Shown: positions 46,358 through 57,764, counted from the stretch's first letter. The stretch is DNA of 64,000 nt from Procambarus clarkii (GCF_040958095.1 NC_091216.1:7821573-7885572); one strand, 5' to 3'. A program made the numbers and translations. The notes: a model not told the origin generated them from the letters alone.

Positions 46358-47772
46358 TGCTCATCAATGCTTACCAGTATAATAAGAAGAGCCAAACTTT
46401 TCTTTTATGAGAGTAAATTCAAAGAGGCAATAGAAAATATGAAAAGTACATGGGAAAGCCATCTCTAACATCCAATGATCTAAACAATAATCACATAACA
46501 AGCAGACAGAACTCTCCAAAGATGGTTACACACTTACAACAGACTTAGAGATGGCAACTGAATTCAATAGTCTCTGTGGTGTAGTGGTGAGACACTCACC
46601 TGGCGTTCCGCGAGCGCTTTGTCATGGGTTCGTATCCTAGCTGGGGAGGATTTACTGGGCGCAAATCCTTAACTGTAGCCTCTGTTTAACTCAACAGTAA
46701 AATGGTTACTTGGTTGTAAAAACGATTCTTCGAGGCGTGGATCGTATTCCAGGGACCTGCCCAAAACGCTACGCGTACTAGTGGCTGTTCAAGAATGTAA
46801 CAACTCTTGTATAAATCTAAAAAAAATAGTTTTTTTTTTTCATTAATTGGTGCTAACCTTGCCAGAAAAATCCCAGAGACCCAAACACATGTTGCTTCAT
46901 ATCTCACCGGCAGCTTTCCTGTGACAGGCAGCTATCCTAACTATCTAATACTTTTACCAGTCAGCCGACAGATATTTTATCCATTATTCCATCACTTAAA
47001 ACCAAAGCTGGGAACATTACTGAAATACTATCTACCTATAAGAGTGCTGCCCCTGCTTTTGCACCACCCATAGCTCTTCTATTCAACAAATCTCTAGAGT
47101 GTCATAATTTTCCTGATATCCTTATAACAGCAAGAGTGACTCTAGTTCATAAAGAAGACGAGACATCTGATATAAACAATTATTGACCATATCAAAGCTA
47201 CCAATATTATCCAAAATATTTGATTTATTATTTACAAACAGCTCTATTCCTACCCTGTACAACTCAACATACTAAGTCCCTGTCAGTTTGGCTTCCATTC
47301 CCAAAAGAGTACCAACGATGCCATTATTAGTTTGCTTGATATAATCTACACAGATCTTGCCAAAAATTAGTTCTCAATAGGGCTCTTTATTGACCTGAGA
47401 AAGGCCTTTGACACTCTTAACCATAAATATATCTTAAACTTCACCATTATAGAATCCTAGGCCTTGCCCTGAACTATATTCGATCCTATTTCAGTGACAG
47501 ACACCAATATCTAGCCATCAACTATATAACCTTCCCCACTCTACCATTAACCCTAGGAGTGCCACAGGGCAGACTTCTAGGATATCCCCTAATTTTTTAT
47601 ATACATCAATGATTAGCCAAATGTCTCTAACAGTCTTAAACCTATACTATTTGCTGATGATACTACCTTCATCTATTTGGACCCCAACCCCACACACTCA
47701 ATAATATCGTAAATAACGAATTTTAAAACGTCCACTCATGGATGTCAACCAACAAACTCATATTAAGCATAA
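46358..47772 (+). pseudogene. Reverse transcriptase remnant of the same non-LTR element
   Basis: Frames are interrupted by many stops but keep order: Asn-Asn-Tyr-stop-Pro (normally NYRPIS) near 47180, Gly-Leu-Phe-Ile-Asp-Leu-Arg-Lys-Ala-Phe-Asp-Thr-Leu near 47380-47415 (RT motif A), Gly-Val-Pro-Gln-Gly near 47555 (motif B), and Phe-Ala-Asp-Asp-Thr-Thr near 47645 (motif C, catalytic FADD). A SINE interrupts it at 46570-46805. The 3' end is lost near 47772, where another element begins. Confidence 0.7.
46570..46805 (+). repeat. tRNA-derived SINE inserted in the RT relic
   Basis: Head CTCTGTGGTGTAGTGGTGAG ... TGGGTTCGTATCCTAGCTGG gives A and B boxes. The element's reading resumes after the A/T-rich tail (about 46820-46860). 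A possible AATAG duplication flanks it, but the homopolymers make this uncertain. Confidence 0.65.
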
Positions 47773-48060
47773 ATGATGTGTGACGATGTTGGAAATTGGA
47801 CGATATGGAAATGATGTAGGACGAGTTAGGAGTGAGGAATTGATACAGAGGTTTAAGACAGCCATATAAATTAGCAGCAAGGGAGGAATCCCGATCATAT
47901 GTGGCATTCTTCCAAGAAATGGAGTTGGAAATGAATGGTTGTCGAGGGCACTTGGAGTCAATTTCCGATTGTACAAATAATGTAAACCAAATGCAATATC
48001 ATTCATATATAAATTAGAACACTTCTATGGAAGAAATGACATGTGTGCTCAGGATGGGGA
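47773..48060 (+). pseudogene. SGNH-hydrolase-like segment of a non-LTR element
   Basis: A plus-strand frame reads Gly-Asn-Asp-Val-Gly, then Glu-Leu-Ile-Gln-Arg-Phe-Lys-Thr-Ala-Ile, Pro-Ile-Ile-Cys-Gly-Ile-Leu-Pro-Arg, and near the end Gln-Asp-Gly-Glu-His-Leu. These match the GxND block and the final D..H block of esterase-like domains carried by some CR1/L2-type elements. A stop lies between them. Confidence 0.5.
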
Positions 48061-48694
48061 GCATCTATCTTGGGGCTGGGAAACAGTGATCACAAAGAAA
48101 TCAGATTTAGCATAGAATGGAATAGATCTATAGGAGAAAATTCTGTTAAGTGCCAGATTTACGAAAAGCTGATTTTAATAGCCTAAGAATTTTTTTGGGT
48201 CAAATAGATTGGAAAGTCTTGGGCACAGGGGGTGGGTCAGTCTTGGATTGAGACATGAAGCCAGCGATGGGTGATGTAAAAGGGGATTTCGATGTGGATA
48301 CAAAATATAACATTTAAAAATATTCTAAGCAAAGCTCAGGAACATAGAATACCACACAAATTGAATAGATCGAATACTAATGAAAAATGGATAACAAAAG
48401 ATCTGAAGAACCTTATAAGTAGAAAGAGAGAGTGGTACAAAAGGATTAAGAATAGGGAAGTCAATTTAGAACAAGAATTCGTTCAACTGGTTAGAAATGT
48501 TAAAAAGATATAAGGAGGCAAAGAGAAAGCATTAAGCTCGCATAGCAGGGCAAGCAAAGGCAAATCCTAAAGTTTTTTTTCTCAGTTATATCGAACAAAG
48601 ATTAGGGAAAGGATAGGTCCATTAAAAGCTGAGACAGGTCAGATTACGGATAATGACGAAGAGATGAGTAGTAATTTTAAAATGTATTTTATCT
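48061..48694 (+). pseudogene. Endonuclease C-terminus and linker of a second CR1-like element
   Basis: Asn-Ser-Asp-His-Lys-Glu-Ile (endonuclease SDH block) near 48089, then a linker with Trp-Ile-Thr-Lys-Asp-Leu-Lys and Arg-Lys-Arg-Glu-Trp-Tyr-Lys (48292-48513). Most of the endonuclease is missing between this and the SGNH part. The coding sense stops at an inserted repeat at about 48695 and resumes at about 50127. Confidence 0.6.
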
Positions 48695-50126
48695 CTGTAC
48701 TAGCAGTACCTGGCTATGCGTTGCGGGGCTCAGCACCCTTCCATGTCCCACAGTCCACCCCACCATTTCCCCCTCACCACCATTCCCCACTCCACCATCC
48801 TCTCTTCCTTTCTACCATTCCCCACTCCACCATCCCCACTTCCTTCCCACCATGCCCCACTCCCCTGTCTTCCCCACCATTCTCCATTCCCCCATCCCCT
48901 CGTCCCCACCATCCCTAATTCCCCTGTCACCTCGTCCTTCCCCGCCATTACCCCCCCCTCCCTTGTCCGTTCCTCCTCCACACCATCTCTCACTTCCGTC
49001 CCGTCGTCAACCCCACCATTCGCCACTCCCTCATCCAATGCATTCCAAAATGATCTGATGTTCCCATCAGAAAATTGGGAATATCAAGTGATCTGAAGTT
49101 TCCATAACTGAAATATAAGAAAAACCGTTAAAAATTTAAATGGAAATGTGAAAAAATAAAAAAAATAATCTATACTCACAAAATGATCAGTATGGTAAAC
49201 AACACAGCTCAATTCCAATGCAATTCACACAAAATAATTTAATCAAAATGACAATAAATCAAAATCTATGAAAATTAAATTTATCAATGCAATCAAAAAC
49301 AGTAAAATGGAATTGTAACATATTTAGTAATGCATGTGTGTGTTGCTCTTACATGCAACAGATGGTGCTGGTTTTCAAGAAAAGCATAGTTTTACCTGTC
49401 ACAAGTCTAGCTTCTATACTTATACATACGAAATAAACGGTATGGTAAACAACACAGCTCAATTCCAACACAATGTCACACAAAATAATTCAATAAAAAA
49501 TAAAATTAATCGAAATCTATGAAAATAAAATTTATCAATACAATCGGAAACATTGAAATGGAGTTTGTGACATATTTAGTATACTGTGTATGTTGCTATT
49601 ATGTGCAACAGATAGCGCTGTTTCTCAAAAATGCATGCTTTTACCTGACACAGGTGCGCCATCAATATAGTAGGTATATAAAAAGATGCATCTACTTGAA
49701 TGCAAGGTTGTGTCAAAATTTCAAAGCAAACGGTGAAGAACTTTTGGAGATTACAGCGTGTGTTGCTCTTACGTCCAACAGATGGTGCTCTTCCCCCCCC
49801 CCCCCCTTAAAAAAAAATCTGTCACAGGTTAGGCATGTATATAGTAAATATTAAAAAATACGTGCCCATTCGAATGCAACCTTGTGTCAAAATTTCAAAA
49901 CAATCGGTTAAGAGATTATGAAGATTTCCCTCACATGAAAAACCACAGGTTTTCAGAAAAAAGCATGTTTTTTTACTGTCATAAACGTGACATCTATATA
50001 GTATGTATATAAAAACCTGCTCGGATGCGAATGGAACGTTGTGTGAAAATTTAATTGAAATCGGTAAAGAACTTTCAGAATTTAGCGATTTTGAACAAAC
50101 GAACATTTCCATTTTTATTTATATAG
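48695..50126. mobile_element. 1.43-kb interspersed repeat inserted in the CR1-like element
   Basis: It starts CTAGCAGTACCTGGCTATGC and ends ATTTTTATTTATATAGAT. Inside are a pyrimidine-rich low-complexity stretch (about 48745-49040, CCCCACCATTCCC-like) and three or four diverged direct repeats of 200-250 bp with GTTGCTCTTACATGCAACAG and TGTGTCAAAATTTCAAA motifs. Similar ends are common in arthropod genomes, but I cannot name the family. No coding capacity is seen. Confidence 0.6.
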
Positions 50127-50690
50127 ATTTACTAAAGAGGAACTTAACACTATGCCTTCAGCTGAACAAGTCTATGTGGCTGAGGGACGAGGACAGGTTG
50201 ACTAGTTTAGCAGTTTCCAAGGATGATGTTATTAAACAAATAGTGAAAGTCAATCCAAGCAAATCCCCAGGCCCAGACAAATTGTTTGTCAGGGTGCTTA
50301 AAGAATGCAAAGAGGAGCTTTTTTGAGCCATTGTCTACCATATTAAGTAAATCATTAGAGTCAGGCAAAGTGCCAGAGTCGTGGAAGGTTGCTAATGTGG
50401 TACCAGTTTTTAAGAAAGGAGATAGATCACTTGCATCAAATTATTGGCCAATTAGCCTAACGTCTATTGTGTGAAAGTCACTTGAATCGATAATTGCAAA
50501 TACCATTCGTCTTCATCTTGAAAAACAAAAATTAATAAATGATTCACAACATGATCTTACAAATGGCACATTCATGTTTAAAAAATTGCTATCGTTTTAC
50601 TCCAGTATAGTTGAGGCAGTTGATAGTGGTAAGGTTTGTAATGTTGTGTACCTTGACGTTAGCAAAGCTTTTGATACAGTGCCACCCCAA
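50127..50690 (+). pseudogene. Reverse transcriptase N-terminal half of the second CR1-like element
   Basis: It resumes with Phe-Thr-Lys-Glu-Glu-Leu, then Lys-Ser-Pro-Gly-Pro-Asp-Lys, Glu-Ser-Trp-Lys-Val-Ala-Asn-Val-Val-Pro-Val-Phe-Lys-Lys-Gly-Asp, Pro-Ile-Ser-Leu-Thr-Ser and Tyr-Leu-Asp-Val-Ser-Lys-Ala-Phe-Asp-Thr-Val (motif A). It has at least one frameshift (near 50325) and a stop (near 50473), and is truncated after motif A at about 50690. Confidence 0.75.
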
Positions 50691-50815
50691 CAAACACAAA
50701 ACGTTGTTGCAACCTCCACTAACATTTCCAAAGGGTTGTGAGAAAGAAAATTTTCAAGTATGGGTCAACAGGCACATGAGCAATCTTTAACCTAAGATTG
50801 TCAAAAGTATTTCCT

Positions 50816-51062
50816 ATCTTGAGGTTATCTTGAGATGATTTCGGGGCTTAGCGTTCCCGCAGCCCAGTTCTCGACCAGGCATGCATTTTGTTATACACAC
50901 ACAGGAAGCAGCCCATAGCAGCTGTCTAACTCCCAGGTAACAGGGGCATCAGGGTGAAAGAAACATTTTGCCCATTTGTCTCCACCTCCACTGTGGAGCA
51001 AGCCCGGAACCTCAGGACTACGAATCCGAAGCGCTGTCCACCCAGCTGTCAGGCACCCCCAC
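50816..51062 (-). repeat. Decapod tRNA-derived SINE, second full copy
   Basis: The core TTGAGATGATTTCGGGGCTT lies on plus at the left and the tRNA-like head at the right, as in the copy at 44150. The last segment (CAGCTGTCAGGCACCCC) is repeated once just beyond, to 51080. Confidence 0.75.
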
Positions 51063-51225
51063 TCAGCTGTCAGGTGCCCTTACGTTTCTTATGTAATTTG
51101 GTAAATGCTACCTTTTCTAACATTAGTTTCTCCTTTATATGTTACAAAAATAATTGTTTCATGTTCGATATAAAATTCATGTACATTACAGATATATATT
51201 ATGAATGTTGTATGAAACAATCTTA

Positions 51226-51785
51226 CACCATGTCACTGCAACAAACTTTACACCCCGCCATTACACTCCACTTTACACTACACCACGCCACTACACCTTC
51301 ACCACTACACCACGTAACTAAACTACACCACTTCACCACGCCACTACATCACAGCTTACACTACGCCACTACATTATGCCTTACACCATGCCACTACACT
51401 CTGCTTTACACTACACCATGCCACTACATCACGCCTTAAACCACACCACGCTACTACACCATGCCACTACACCACATAATTACACCACATAACTACATTG
51501 CATAACTACACCATGCCACTACACCATGCCACTGCACCATGTCACTACACCATTCCTTACACCATGCCACTACACCATGCTACTACACCATGCCATTACA
51601 CCATGCTACTACACAACGCTACTATACTACGCTTCTACACCATGCCACTATGCAATGCTACTACACAACTCCACTAAATCACACCACTACATGCATGACA
51701 CCAAGCCATTACACCATGCCACTACACCATGCCACTACACCAAGCTACTACACAATGCTACTACACCAATTCACTATGTAACATG
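51226..51785. repeat. 13-bp minisatellite, array 1
   Basis: Unit CACCATGCCACTA with many variants (CACGCCACTA, CATGCTACTA). The His/Thr/Tyr-rich frames are products of the repeat. Confidence 0.92.
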
Positions 51786-53144
51786 CTAAGCTGGTTTTAG
51801 AAGTTATAGATCTTAGATCATATTGGTTACAGGGAACACAAGTTAGTTGCAGTCAAGGGGAACTTTTTACCTGGGTAAGAAGCAAAAGGTCACTCTCCAG
51901 AGATTAAAGGATTAGTGGGTATATAAGACAAAATGGCTACGTTTCCCTTCTCTTAATTCATCATTGATGAATAATTCAATAAATACAGTAATTGTAGTAA
52001 TATCCAAGCTGGTTTAAGTGCTTATGTTGGTTAACATGAAATTAGAGTAAAGATCAAGTCTCGTATGCTATCAAGGAGACGTTATTTAGAATAGAGGACT
52101 AGTTTGACATGACCTCTGCTGACTTCTCGGACCCATCCGGTGTTGAGGAGGTCACGCGGCCGGGAAAGACCACAATCTCCCTCATTGTTAATTCATAAAT
52201 TATAAAATCAGGGTGCTATTCAATATTGTAATTGGAAATAGCGGAACCCAAGAACTTACAGAGTTACCGGCAATTTCAATACGAATTCAATTTTCTGGGT
52301 GGCCAATAAATAAGATTAGCTTGTTCAATTAACCTTGCATACTAATTCTGGCAGCCAGAGAGGCTGGCAGAGTATTCCTAGTTAGCGTCACAGTCTGCAG
52401 GTTAGAGAGCAGGACAGTGTGGAGTGGACAGCTGGTTGGGCAACCTCCAGAAGGCTAGGCGAACATCAGGCTGGTCTTAAGATAATGGTAAAGTGCTTTA
52501 GGGTTTGCTACAGTTCATTTTAGATCCATTAATTCAGTGCCTCTAGTTAGAAAATATTTCAGTAGAATGTATTTCAGTTTAGGAAGTGTTCAGATAGGGT
52601 GTGTTTCATTTATTTTCATTTGATAATCTTGTTTAATAATACTTGTCTAGATTTATGGTGTTCCATAGAATTCCCCCCCCCCCCCCAACGCTTCTTATAC
52701 ATTCTGTTGTTGGTCGCAAGACCCCCTTGCCTTGGACAAGGCACCCTTTGCAAGCCAGCAAGCATTTATTTAATATCGCAAATAATCCTTTTGTACTTTG
52801 ATTTGATCCAAACTTAATGTAAATCTTATCCCTCCTTTTCGGATAACTGGGGATCCATTGTTTATATTATGCGTAATTGACGGTATCCTGCTTCACCTTC
52901 AATTGGGAGAATTACCCAGTGAGTAGGAGTAGCAGGTGGTGGCAGAGTCTTAGAGGTTGCAGTGTAAATTCGAAAGGTACAGTATCTTTGAGGCGTGATA
53001 TCTAAATGATCGAACGTTTTAGGTCTCGAGGAGTTGAACTGAAGGTTACACTGCAGAACACTAGTCTGTAGGATTACTTAATACCGACAATCATTTAAGC
53101 AAGTTAGAGAGGTTAAAGGTTGGCTCCGGTTACAACTTCACGCC
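51786..53144. other. Spacer between two 13-bp arrays
   Basis: No gene recognised. A run of 13 or more C lies near 52674. Sequence is otherwise ordinary and AT-rich. Confidence 0.4.
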
Positions 53145-53740
53145 AGTACATGCAACCACACCATGCCCACTACACGCTACTACATCATGCCTTACACCAC
53201 GTCACTACACCACGTAACTACACCATGCCACTACACCACGTAACTACACCACTCCACTAAACCATGCTATTACACTACGCCTTACACTATGCTACTACAT
53301 GACATGACTACACCACTCCTTACACCACGCCACTACACAATGTCACTACACCACGCTACTACACAGCACTACTATACCATGCTAATACACCATGCTACAA
53401 CACCATGCCACTAAACCACATTACTACACCATGCCACTACACCACAGTACTACAGTAGGCTACTTCACCACGCACTAAACCATGCCACTACTACACACCA
53501 CTACACCATGTCACTACACCATGTAACTATACCACACCACTACACCATGCCTTACAACACACCACTACACCATGCATTACACCACTCCTTACACAACGCC
53601 ACTACACCGCACCACTGCACCACGCTACTACACCATGCCACTGCACAACACTACTACATTTCGCTACTACAATACGCTGCTACACCATGTCACTATACCA
53701 CGACACTACATCACTAAACCATGCTACTACAGTAGTTCCC
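53145..53740. repeat. 13-bp minisatellite, array 2
   Basis: Same unit as 51226-51785, in the same orientation. Confidence 0.92.
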
Positions 53741-53879
53741 TTAAGGACAGGGCGAGACACCTGTTATCGCACTAAGATCTGATGAAATAGTGGTTCTCAT
53801 CCGATATGTTATCTAGGAAAAAGCTTGTGCATACATTAAGTGTGATTACCAATGCTTAATCGCTGATTAAATGTGATTA

Positions 53880-54480
53880 TCAGTGTTAGGCATCAGTGTT
53901 TGAGGTGTATAACCCTAATTGTGTTTACGTGGGGTTGAGCTGCAGATCTTGGCCCCGCGCCTCTCATCGGATGAATACTTTTTTGTGTGTGCATTCACGC
54001 ATGTGCACGTGTGTGCGAGCTCACCTAGTTGGTGTGCTTATGTGAGGTTGAGCTTCAGTTCATGGACCCTGCCCCTCGTAGGGGATGAATGTTTTTTTGT
54101 GTGTGTGTGCGTGTGAGTGTAAGTCCACCAAGTTGTACTCACCTCGGTGTTCAAGGGGTGTAACCCTAACTGTGCTTACATTGAGGTTGTGCTTCAGTTC
54201 CTGGGCCCTGCCTCTCAGAGGATGAATGTTTATGTGTGTGTGTGTGTGTGTGTGAGCTCACCTAGTTGTACTTACCTCAGTGTTTGAGGGGTTGAGTTTA
54301 AGTTCTTGGGCCCCTACCTCTCAGCTGGGAAAAAAATATTTTGTGCATGTGTGTGTTTAAAACATGTTTTGAACATGTGTGTATTTAGTATTTGTATTTG
54401 GTTTACATTTATGTCTGTGTGTGGGTAGGGCTTCAGCTCTTTGGACCCATCTCTCAATAGTCAAACATATTTAAACGTAT
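53880..54480. repeat. Degenerate ~130-bp tandem repeat with GT runs
   Basis: Four or five imperfect units share GAGCTCACCTAGTTG, GGTTGAGCTTCAGTTC, TGGGCCCTGCCTCTCA and GATGAATGTTT followed by GT runs. They resemble multiplied copies of the 3' tail of the adjacent minus-strand CR1-like element, which ends with the same kind of sequence. Confidence 0.65.
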
Positions 54481-54548
54481 ACTCACCTATTTGTGCTTGC
54501 AGGATCGAGCATTGGCTCTTGGATCCCGCCTTTCCAGCCATCGGTTGT

Positions 54549-55975
54549 TTACAGCAATGACTCCTGTCCTATTTCCCTATCATACCTAATTTTAAAATTA
54601 TGAATAGAGTTTCCTTCCACAACCTGTTCCCCAAGTGCATTCCATTTTTTCACTACTCTCATGCTAAAAGAAAACTTCCTAACATCTCTGTGACTCATCT
54701 GAGTTTCCAGTTTCCACCCATGTCCCCTCGTTCTGTTATTATTATGTGTGAACATTTCATCAATTTCCACTTTGTCAATTCCCCTGAGTATTTTATATGT
54801 TCCTATAATATCTCCCCTCTCCCTTCTTTTCTCTAGCGTCATAAGGTTCAGTTCCCTCAGACGTTCTTCATATCCCATCCCTCGTAACTCTGGGACAAGC
54901 CTCGTCGCAAACCTTTGAACCTTCTCTAGTTTCCTTATGTGTTTCTTCAGGTGGGGCTCCATGATAGCGCGGCATACTCTAAGACTGGTCTCATGTAGGC
55001 AGTGTACAGCACCCTAAAAGCCTCCTCACTTAGGTTTCTGAATGAAGTTCTAATTTTCGCCAGTGTAGAGTACGCTGCTGTCATTATCCTATTTATATGT
55101 GCCTCAGGAGTTAGATTAGGTGTCACATCCACTCCCAGGTCTCTTTCTCGAATCTTTACAGGTAGGCTGTTCCCCTTCATTGTGTACTGTCCTTTTGGTT
55201 GTCTATCACCTGATCCCGTTTCCATAATTTTACATTTACTGGTGTTGAATTCCAGTAGCCATTTCCCTGACCATCTCTGCAACCGGTTTAAGTCCTCTTG
55301 GAGGATCCTACAATCCTCATCTGTCACAACTCTTCTCATTAAAATTGCGTCATCCGCAAACATTGACATGTATGATTCCACTCCTGTAAACATATCATTT
55401 ACGTAAATTGGAAAGAGGATTGGGCCCAGCACCGATCCTTGAGGTACTCCACTCGTTACTGTTCGCCAGTCCGACTTCTCGGCCCTTACCATTACCCTCT
55501 GGCTCCTTCCTGTTAGGTAGTTCCTCACCCATGCTAGGACCTTTCCTCTTACTCCTGCCTGCCTCTCAAGTTTGTAAAGCAGTCTCATGTGCGGTACTGT
55601 ATCAAAGGCCTTTTGGCAGTTAAGAAATATGCAGTCTGCCCAGCCTTCTCTGTCCTGCCTTATCCTTGTAACTTTGTCATAGAATTCTAAAAGGTTTGTT
55701 ATGCATGATTTCCCTGTCCAGAACCCATGTTGGTGCTTGTTTACAAACCCAATGCTCTCCAGGTGCTCAACAAGTCTTAGCCTAATTATTCTTTCAAGTA
55801 TTTTGCAGGGGATGCTTGTCAGTGATACGGATCTGTAGTTAAGTGCCTCCTCCCTATCACCTTTCTTGAAAATCGGTACGACATTTGCCTCCTTCCAGCA
55901 ACTGGGTAATTCTCCCAACCTTAGTGACTCATTAAAGATCATTGCCAGAGGCATGCTGAGAGCCTGCGATGGAAG
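54549..55975 (-). pseudogene. CR1-like non-LTR retrotransposon, RT and C-terminal domain (5' truncated)
   Basis: Minus-strand RT, nearly intact. The first segment (to 54947) carries Trp-Lys-Glu-Ala-Asn-Val-Val-Pro-Ile-Phe-Lys-Lys-Gly-Asp (motif 1), Asn-Tyr-Arg-Ser-Val-Ser-Leu-Thr (motif 2), Ala-Phe-Asp-Thr-Val-Pro-His (motif A; the preceding Asp is Asn in Leu-Asn-Cys-Gln-Lys), Gly-Val-Pro-Gln-Gly-Ser-Val-Leu-Gly-Pro (B) and Phe-Ala-Asp-Asp-Ala (C). A one-base deletion near 54957 separates it from a 137-codon C-terminal part typical of CR1-type elements (Arg...Lys-Trp-Asn-Ala-Leu). The 5' end joins sequence of an LTR element near 55975. The 3' tail, with CAAGCACAAATAGGTGAGTA on minus, follows to about 54480. 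Confidence 0.85.
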
Positions 55976-55984
55976 CAAATACAC

Positions 55985-56116
55985 AGCACCAAAAAATTAA
56001 AGTTATGAAAATTAGTGACAAAGTAAAGTGTGCGAAGCCAAGTTCACTTACCACAAATTGAAATGTTAATCTAGAAGCATTACCTGAGTGACGATCCCAG
56101 ACAGGCCCCCATAAAA
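55985..56116 (-). other. Leader of TGTGACG-family LTR element with tRNA-Pro-like PBS
   Basis: On the minus strand, five bases after the LTR edge, TGGGGGCCTGTCTGGGAT (56111-56094) differs by three bases from the well-known tRNA-Pro primer binding site of gammaretroviruses. The leader is cut by the CR1-like element. Confidence 0.55.
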
Positions 56117-56814
56117 TGTGATGGGAAAGTGTAGATGTTAATGCAGTCCTCACTTTGGCTGATGTTAATGCCTAATCACATTTAGAGAAAAAAAAAGAGA
56201 AAAAAATGTTGACTGCTTGGCTTGTTTCCTGTGGTAAGTGAGAGGGAGGAACACGTAAAACAAATCGTATAAAAGATGAAACTTTAATTTACTTTAAACA
56301 CAAATAAAAAGAAAGATAAGTCCCATGGCAATGTACAGTGCAATAAAAACAACAGAGATAAATGCAAGAACACAATACAAAATAAAATAGTGGTTACGTT
56401 ATACAAAATAGTAAATGGTGCTGAGAATATTGGCTTTGGCTGAGACCTCCCTTAGTATACAGAGCCAGAGAGAGATGTCAACTCTTAGAGCACTAGGATA
56501 TTCTAAAGTCCACAGCTCATGCACGTCTATTTATATGGGGGTGTAGATGGCGCTGGCGTCAAGGACAGTCATCGATCCACCAATCGGGAAGAGCGCTGGC
56601 TTGGAGTGGTAGTTTGGAGGTTGACGATGGTGGCGAGCCGGCAGGAGGGAGTGTGGAGTGGAGCGAGTTTAGGGTACGTTTTACCCCCTGGTCAAAACGT
56701 TTTGTGCTACTGGTATACGTATCTTGAAGGTAGCATCTTATTGTTGTATATATATGGGTAACTTTATGTAGGGAAGAGCAGGCTCAATCTCTCTTGAAAA
56801 AGATTACCATCACA
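56117..56814 (-). mobile_element. 5' LTR of TGTGACG-family element
   Basis: TGTGATGG ... CCATCACA, about 698 bp, collinear with the solo LTRs at 9234 and 21120 (shared blocks include CCTGGTCAAAACGTTTTGTG and AGAGCAGGCTCAATCTCTCT). No equal repeat flanks it, as expected when only one LTR of an element remains. Confidence 0.7.
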
Positions 56815-57136
56815 GAGTATACATTATTTTTGTACTGTATATATATGTATAAACTCACCTCTGTCTTTTCGGGGTTGGACCTCTGGTGGTCACAACAGGT
56901 GACTCTGGCTGCGCCACTTAGCAGCAAACTTTCCAGCATAGTCACACACAGAGATCACACTAATGTGATGCATCAAATGAACAAATCCACAAGGGCTGTG
57001 ACGAAGAGGGAGAACGGCCTATTGACATAGCTCGGGTGCAGGAGGGGGGGGGTTTGTGAAAAAGCCTGGTTTGTGCCTCGGAGAGGCTATGGGATCCAGT
57101 AAGTTCAGTAGAACTTCGGTTTCAACCCTTTTACCC
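56815..57136. repeat. Spacer with a reversed SINE fragment
   Basis: 56979-57005 carries CAAATCCACAAGGGCTGTGA, the reverse complement of part of the SINE at 57137-57222, so a truncated inverted partner is present. No gene seen. Confidence 0.5.
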
Positions 57137-57222
57137 TGTCGTAGCTCAGTCGATTAAGGCAGTGTCTGGGATGCTCCCAGACGCTGGTTCGAATCCTCGT
57201 CACAGCCCTTGTGGATTTGTTT
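57137..57222 (+). repeat. tRNA-derived SINE head
   Basis: CCTGTCGTAGCTCAGTCGAT, TAAGGCAG (A box) and GGTTCGAATCCTCGTCAC (B box) followed by CCTTGTGGATTTG. It is related to the pair at 45.1-45.3 kb by its ends. No complete cloverleaf. Confidence 0.65.
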
Positions 57223-57764
57223 TCTCCAGCATAGATCTACCCTGTAGAATCACAGCTCTACAAATGTGAACAGACCCAGTAAAATTAGCTGAAAAGAGAG
57301 AATTTTACTTTATAAATATAAGATGGTAACGCAATACTCTCCTTTATAAAATTAGTTGATGACCATAACTCATACAAACAATTTAAAAAAAAGGTACTCA
57401 CCAGGGGCCTCAAGGGTGATCTCCTTTGGACCGGCATCTCGTAGCTGTTGTGGGTTGCCTATGTTCTCAAACAGCAGTATTCTGTATGGTGAAGGCTCTT
57501 GTTTCGTCTCGGGATTTTATAGGCCATAGACCCCGCACATCCCCCCCTTTATTATTATGGGAGGAGCAAGTAACCCCCATTCCCCCACCCTCTTTACACT
57601 CTCTACATCTCCATTGTACTTATTATATGCTAGGCAATTTTTTTTATTTCATATAAATGATAATTATGCATCAACGTGTGGTTATGTCTCACACAAGTAT
57701 CGTTGTCACCATTGATAAGACCCAATAGCTAGGCCTCTGTAAAAAGTTCTCACACAAGGTTTCT
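57223..57764. other. Unassigned spacer before the Polinton-like cluster
   Basis: No gene or repeat recognised. The terminal inverted repeat of a Polinton, if retained, could lie here, but no match could be found by eye. Confidence 0.35.

Noticed and set aside
46570..46650. tRNA gene candidate (good B box GGTTCGTATCC)
   Set aside because: No matching acceptor and anticodon stems; it is a SINE head inside a retroelement.
48664..49096. Pro/His/Ser-rich frames
   Set aside because: Low-complexity CCACCATTCCC tract inside an interspersed repeat.
51226..53775. His/Thr/Tyr-rich frames
   Set aside because: Produced by the 13-bp minisatellite.
54600..55623. Plus-strand frames of 70-134 codons
   Set aside because: Antisense shadows of the CR1-like RT.
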